DNA of 40,791 nucleotides, taken from Amycolatopsis tucumanensis (GTDB lineage Bacteria; Actinomycetota; Actinomycetes; Mycobacteriales; Pseudonocardiaceae). The notes below the pieces were generated by a model. That model did not search any database. It was not told where the DNA came from and saw only the letters and a list, made by a program, of their open reading frames with translations. A program made the position numbers and the translations under genes. The stretch covers positions 1-40,791 of the forward strand of contig NZ_JAKGSD010000066.1 of NCBI RefSeq assembly GCF_021654135.1, in the 5' to 3' direction. Each line of letters begins with the position of its first letter. Position 1 is the first letter of the stretch. This document shows, piece by piece, positions 38,445 to 40,791 of this stretch.

Positions 38445-39755
38445 ATGACTGGCGCAGTCCTCGGTTCGACCGCTTCCCTCGGCGGGATGACGGGGCAGCA
38501 GATCTACGAGAACTTCCAGCACGCTCCCGGCCCCGTGAACCTCCAGCAGGGCCAGCACCATCTCGGCACGGTCATGAAGAAGTATCAGATTCGAAGTAGG
38601 CAGGTCGCGGCGCTGACCGGAACCATGGTGGAGGGCTGGACGGGTGGCGCAGCGGACGCCGCGTCCCAGAGCGTGAGCAAGTTGGCTGCTGCCCATTCCA
38701 GTGCTGCTGCCGCGATGAACACAGCTTACGAACTGATCGAGAACCAGTCCCAGGCCTTCTTCGACACCAAGAACAAGGTCGTCCCGGTGCCGGAGGTTCC
38801 GCAGATCCCTCCGGGGCTCAAGGAGATCATCGGCGACTCGAACGGCGACCTCAGCCAGATGGTGAAGGTCGCGGCGGCGAACGCGGCCGCCAAGCAGAAC
38901 GTCGAGGCCATGCAAGCCTGGTCGACCACCTCGGGCGACAACGGCGCGAAGATGCCGACCACCTACGGCACCCTCGACGCCGGCGTCCTCGGTGTCACCC
39001 AGGGTGCCCAGCCGGGCGGCAGCGTCGACATCCAGAACAAGCCGACCAGTGACGGGCCGCGCTTCGGGGGCGCTGGGGGTGCCTCCCGAGGCGGCGGTGG
39101 CGTCACCGGCGGCACCTCGTCCCTGTCGGGGCCCTACCAGGCCCCCGCAGGTCAGATCCCGGCCGACGGGCGCACCGTCGCCTCCGACGCGGCCTACGCG
39201 CCGCCCTCGGCGGGCTCCTACAGCCCTCCTCAGCAGGGCGGGTACGGCGGCGGCAGCAACTACGGCACCCCCGGCGCGTACGGCGTCCCCGGGTACGGGA
39301 ACGCCGCGGGTTATCGCGGCGCCAACCCCGCGGGTGGGCCGGGCGCTGGAGCGGGCCGGGCCGGCGTCGGCTCCGGACGGGGCTTCGGCGCGGGTGGCGC
39401 CGGCCGTGCGGGCGATTTCGGGGCAGGTGGCGCGGGCCGTGGCGGTGGCTTCGGTCCCGGCAGCGGCGGCAACCCCCTCAGCGACGGCAAGCGCTTCGGC
39501 GCCGGGAACCCCGCCGCGGCGAGTGAGTCGTTCGGCCGTGGCGGCGCCGGTGCGGCCGGGCGGAGTGGCGCCGCCGGCAGTCCGGGCGCCATGGGCGCCG
39601 GCGCGGGCAACCGCGGCAAGGGCGACGACGACGGCGAGCACCAGCGGAAGTACATCGTGGACGAAGATGAGCACTTCCAGCTCACCGCGGAGGGCGAGAA
39701 GGCCGTCGACCCCGTCACGGGCATGACCGTCTCCCCGCCGGTACTCGGCCAGTAA
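38445..39755 (+). CDS. PPE-family type VII secretion substrate
   Basis: A 436-residue PPE-like protein. The N-terminal 170 residues form the helical PPE-like domain, with WTG (65-67) as the WXG turn and a YELIE (95-99) YxxxE signal. Residues about 190-390 are a Gly/Ala/Pro-rich, low-complexity region. The final section, KYIVDEDEHFQLTAEGEKAV, is acidic and conserved-looking. ATG at 38445 follows GGGGGAAACG. The EspG chaperone is encoded immediately downstream. The Gly-rich region could be a surface or wall-spanning segment. Confidence 0.88.
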   Translation: MTGAVLGSTASLGGMTGQQIYENFQHAPGPVNLQQGQHHLGTVMKKYQIRSRQVAALTGTMVEGWTGGAADAASQSVSKLAAAHSSAAAAMNTAYELIENQSQAFFDTKNKVVPVPEVPQIPPGLKEIIGDSNGDLSQMVKVAAANAAAKQNVEAMQAWSTTSGDNGAKMPTTYGTLDAGVLGVTQGAQPGGSVDIQNKPTSDGPRFGGAGGASRGGGGVTGGTSSLSGPYQAPAGQIPADGRTVASDAAYAPPSAGSYSPPQQGGYGGGSNYGTPGAYGVPGYGNAAGYRGANPAGGPGAGAGRAGVGSGRGFGAGGAGRAGDFGAGGAGRGGGFGPGSGGNPLSDGKRFGAGNPAAASESFGRGGAGAAGRSGAAGSPGAMGAGAGNRGKGDDDGEHQRKYIVDEDEHFQLTAEGEKAVDPVTGMTVSPPVLGQ

Positions 39756-39759
39756 CGCC

Positions 39760-40506
39760 ATGTGGTTCGCCGAACCGGAACGGTTCCAGGTCGACCTCCT
39801 CGCGGCCATGGTCGCCAAGGTCACCGGCGCCGAACTGCACCTCGCGCTCGCACCGCAGGCCGTGTGGCGCCCCGACGACGCCGATCTCGCCTTCAGACGC
39901 GCCGCTGACGCCGCCCTCGCGCGCTTCCACGTGCCCACCCGCGACGAGCCGACGTTCGCCGACCTCGCGCGCCTGCTCTCCACCCCCGCCGAGGCGCGGT
40001 TCGGGTGGCTGTCGGACACCACGCGGGGCGTCAACATCTCCACCCTGGTTGCCGCCGACCAGCGGTTCGGGGTCGTCGCCGTCCGGGACGGGCAGGAGGT
40101 CTCGGTCCGGACCTTCCAGCGCGACCGGCTCAGCAAGGTCCTCGCCGACGTCCTCCCTCAGGACGTGCGCAAGTCCCCGGAGCCGTCGCTGACCGTGCTG
40201 CGCAGCGAGGTCCGCGGCGCGCGCCAGGCCGAGCTGAACGGCACCCGGCCCAGCCGGGCGGTGATGCGCGCCGACTACCTGGCCTCGCTGGAGCCGTACT
40301 TCATCGCGGAGCTGCACGCCGAGGTCCGCGACCACACCGGACAGCCGCGGCACACGCGCTTCCCGCTCCGGGTCTACGACAACGCCGAAGGCCGGTGGAC
40401 CGTCCAGGCGAAACCCCACTACGACGACCAGCTCCTCCACTTCGCCCCCGCCACGGCCACCGACGTTGCTGACCGCCTGGACGAGCTGCGCCGCGAGCTG
40501 AACTGA
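39760..40506 (+). CDS. EspG-family type VII secretion chaperone
   Basis: A 248-residue protein of the EspG family that binds PPE proteins before secretion by ESX. Seen: a long N-terminal beta/alpha domain, SEVRGARQAELNGTRPSRAVMRADYLAS and the tail RTVQAKPHYDDQLLHFAPAT-like strand. ATG at 39760 is four bases after the PPE stop, so the pair is co-translated. No EccC or membrane core gene is in the window. Confidence 0.9.
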   Translation: MWFAEPERFQVDLLAAMVAKVTGAELHLALAPQAVWRPDDADLAFRRAADAALARFHVPTRDEPTFADLARLLSTPAEARFGWLSDTTRGVNISTLVAADQRFGVVAVRDGQEVSVRTFQRDRLSKVLADVLPQDVRKSPEPSLTVLRSEVRGARQAELNGTRPSRAVMRADYLASLEPYFIAELHAEVRDHTGQPRHTRFPLRVYDNAEGRWTVQAKPHYDDQLLHFAPATATDVADRLDELRRELN

Positions 40507-40527
40507 GCGACTGGGCCACTCACGCCC

Positions 40528-40676
40528 GCGCGAGAGGCACACTCGCGCAGGAGCAGGGGGTGGGGCAGGCGGCAGGGGGCCAGGGCAGACCAGGGCCAGG
40601 GGGGAGCGCGTGGCGGCGGGAGCGGCCGCGATCGCACGAGTGACACTCTCGTAACGCCACGAGAGGCACAGTCGTG
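40528..40676. repeat. Three short CGAG/CTCG palindromes and a repeated G-rich block
   Basis: The palindromes are at 40528-40548 (GCGCGAG and CTCGCGC arms), 40636-40652 (ACGAG and CTCGT) and 40658-40676 (CACGA and TCGTG), all with the filler related to AGGCACA. The sequence from 40531 and that from 40660 are a direct repeat 129 bp apart, each followed by a G-run-rich tail with several GGG or longer tracts (about 40550-40605 and 40683-40740). No gene is evident in 40507-40791. Confidence 0.7.
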
Positions 40677-40791
40677 CAGGAGGCAGGGGCAGGCGGCCAG
40701 GCCAGGCAGACCAGGGCCAGGGCAGGCAGACCGGGGCTAGATGAGTAATTCCGATCTTGGTTAGTGGTCGTAGGCGATCAGGGATCGGGTT

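Noticed and set aside
38367..38445. TTG start of the PPE gene
   Set aside because: It lies inside the shared promoter-like motif and the extra 26 residues are not PPE-like; ATG at 38445 has a good RBS.
1..40791. Secondary-metabolite gene cluster
   Set aside because: There are oxidoreductases, an exporter and many regulators, but no PKS, NRPS, terpene or RiPP core enzyme.
1..40791. Insertion sequences, integrases, or tRNA-linked attachment sites
   Set aside because: No transposase or integrase motifs, tRNA genes or long flanking direct repeats were seen.

Overview
The window is about 40.8 kb of high-GC chromosomal DNA from a mycothiol-producing actinobacterium, most likely a Pseudonocardiaceae member close to Amycolatopsis. 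The evidence is the extreme GC at third codon positions, frequent GTG starts, a mycothiol-conjugate-amidase-like enzyme with a mycoredoxin, an ECF42-type sigma factor with its DGPF partner, a PPE/EspG type VII secretion cluster, LGFP repeats and an F420-type luciferase-like oxidoreductase. No rRNA, tRNA, transposase, phage or CRISPR genes were seen.

Layout. 0.2-3.4 kb: acyl-CoA desaturase, its ferredoxin-reductase partner and a coupled 64-residue protein, divergent from a FabR/DesT-type TetR repressor with a candidate operator between. 3.4-6.6 kb: a secreted protein, an unknown 117-residue protein behind a near-perfect LexA/SOS box, an alpha/beta hydrolase without an obvious catalytic His, a small unknown protein, and a membrane protein of conserved TM helices. 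6.8-12.4 kb: RNase Z, a PucR regulator divergent from an aldehyde dehydrogenase, then the DGPF/ECF42 pair. 12.44-13.12 kb: a gene-free interval packed with about 14 copies of a short palindrome. 13.1-16.2 kb: a TetR repressor divergent from an Mca-like amidase, a rhomboid protease and a YhgE/ABC-2-like membrane protein. 16.2-16.6 kb: a tandem repeat of about 95 bp that begins in the 3' end of a MocR-type regulator gene. 16.6-21.8 kb: MocR, alpha/beta hydrolase, a wrecked quinone oxidoreductase, MarR, and an MFS exporter with LysR. 21.9-25.3 kb: purC, a PRISE-like reductase, a mycoredoxin, TetR and a membrane-anchored Thr/Ser/Pro-rich protein.

25.35-30.25 kb is a LysR gene followed by a tightly coupled operon (CaiB-type CoA transferase, acetoacetate decarboxylase, 3-hydroxyacyl-CoA-dehydrogenase-like enzyme, acyl-CoA dehydrogenase) joined by three ATGA overlaps. 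Its substrate cannot be assigned from sequence. A perfect 12-bp inverted repeat lies between LysR and the operon. 30.3-33.2 kb encodes a 937-residue secreted glucose/sorbosone-dehydrogenase-like propeller with PKD and LGFP repeats. A 16-bp hairpin in its leader buries the ribosome binding site, and a perfect terminator follows the gene. 33.2-35.9 kb: LLM oxidoreductase, zinc alcohol dehydrogenase and RpiR operon. 36-37.2 kb: MntR-type DtxR regulator and a GNAT acetyltransferase. 37.3-40.5 kb: type VII secretion island in two units, each preceded by the same promoter-like motif.

The signals most likely to be new are the palindrome array at 12.5-13.1 kb, the RBS-burying hairpin at 30.3 kb, the CoA-transferase/decarboxylase operon, the SOS-boxed unknown gene, and the twin promoter motif of the type VII genes.
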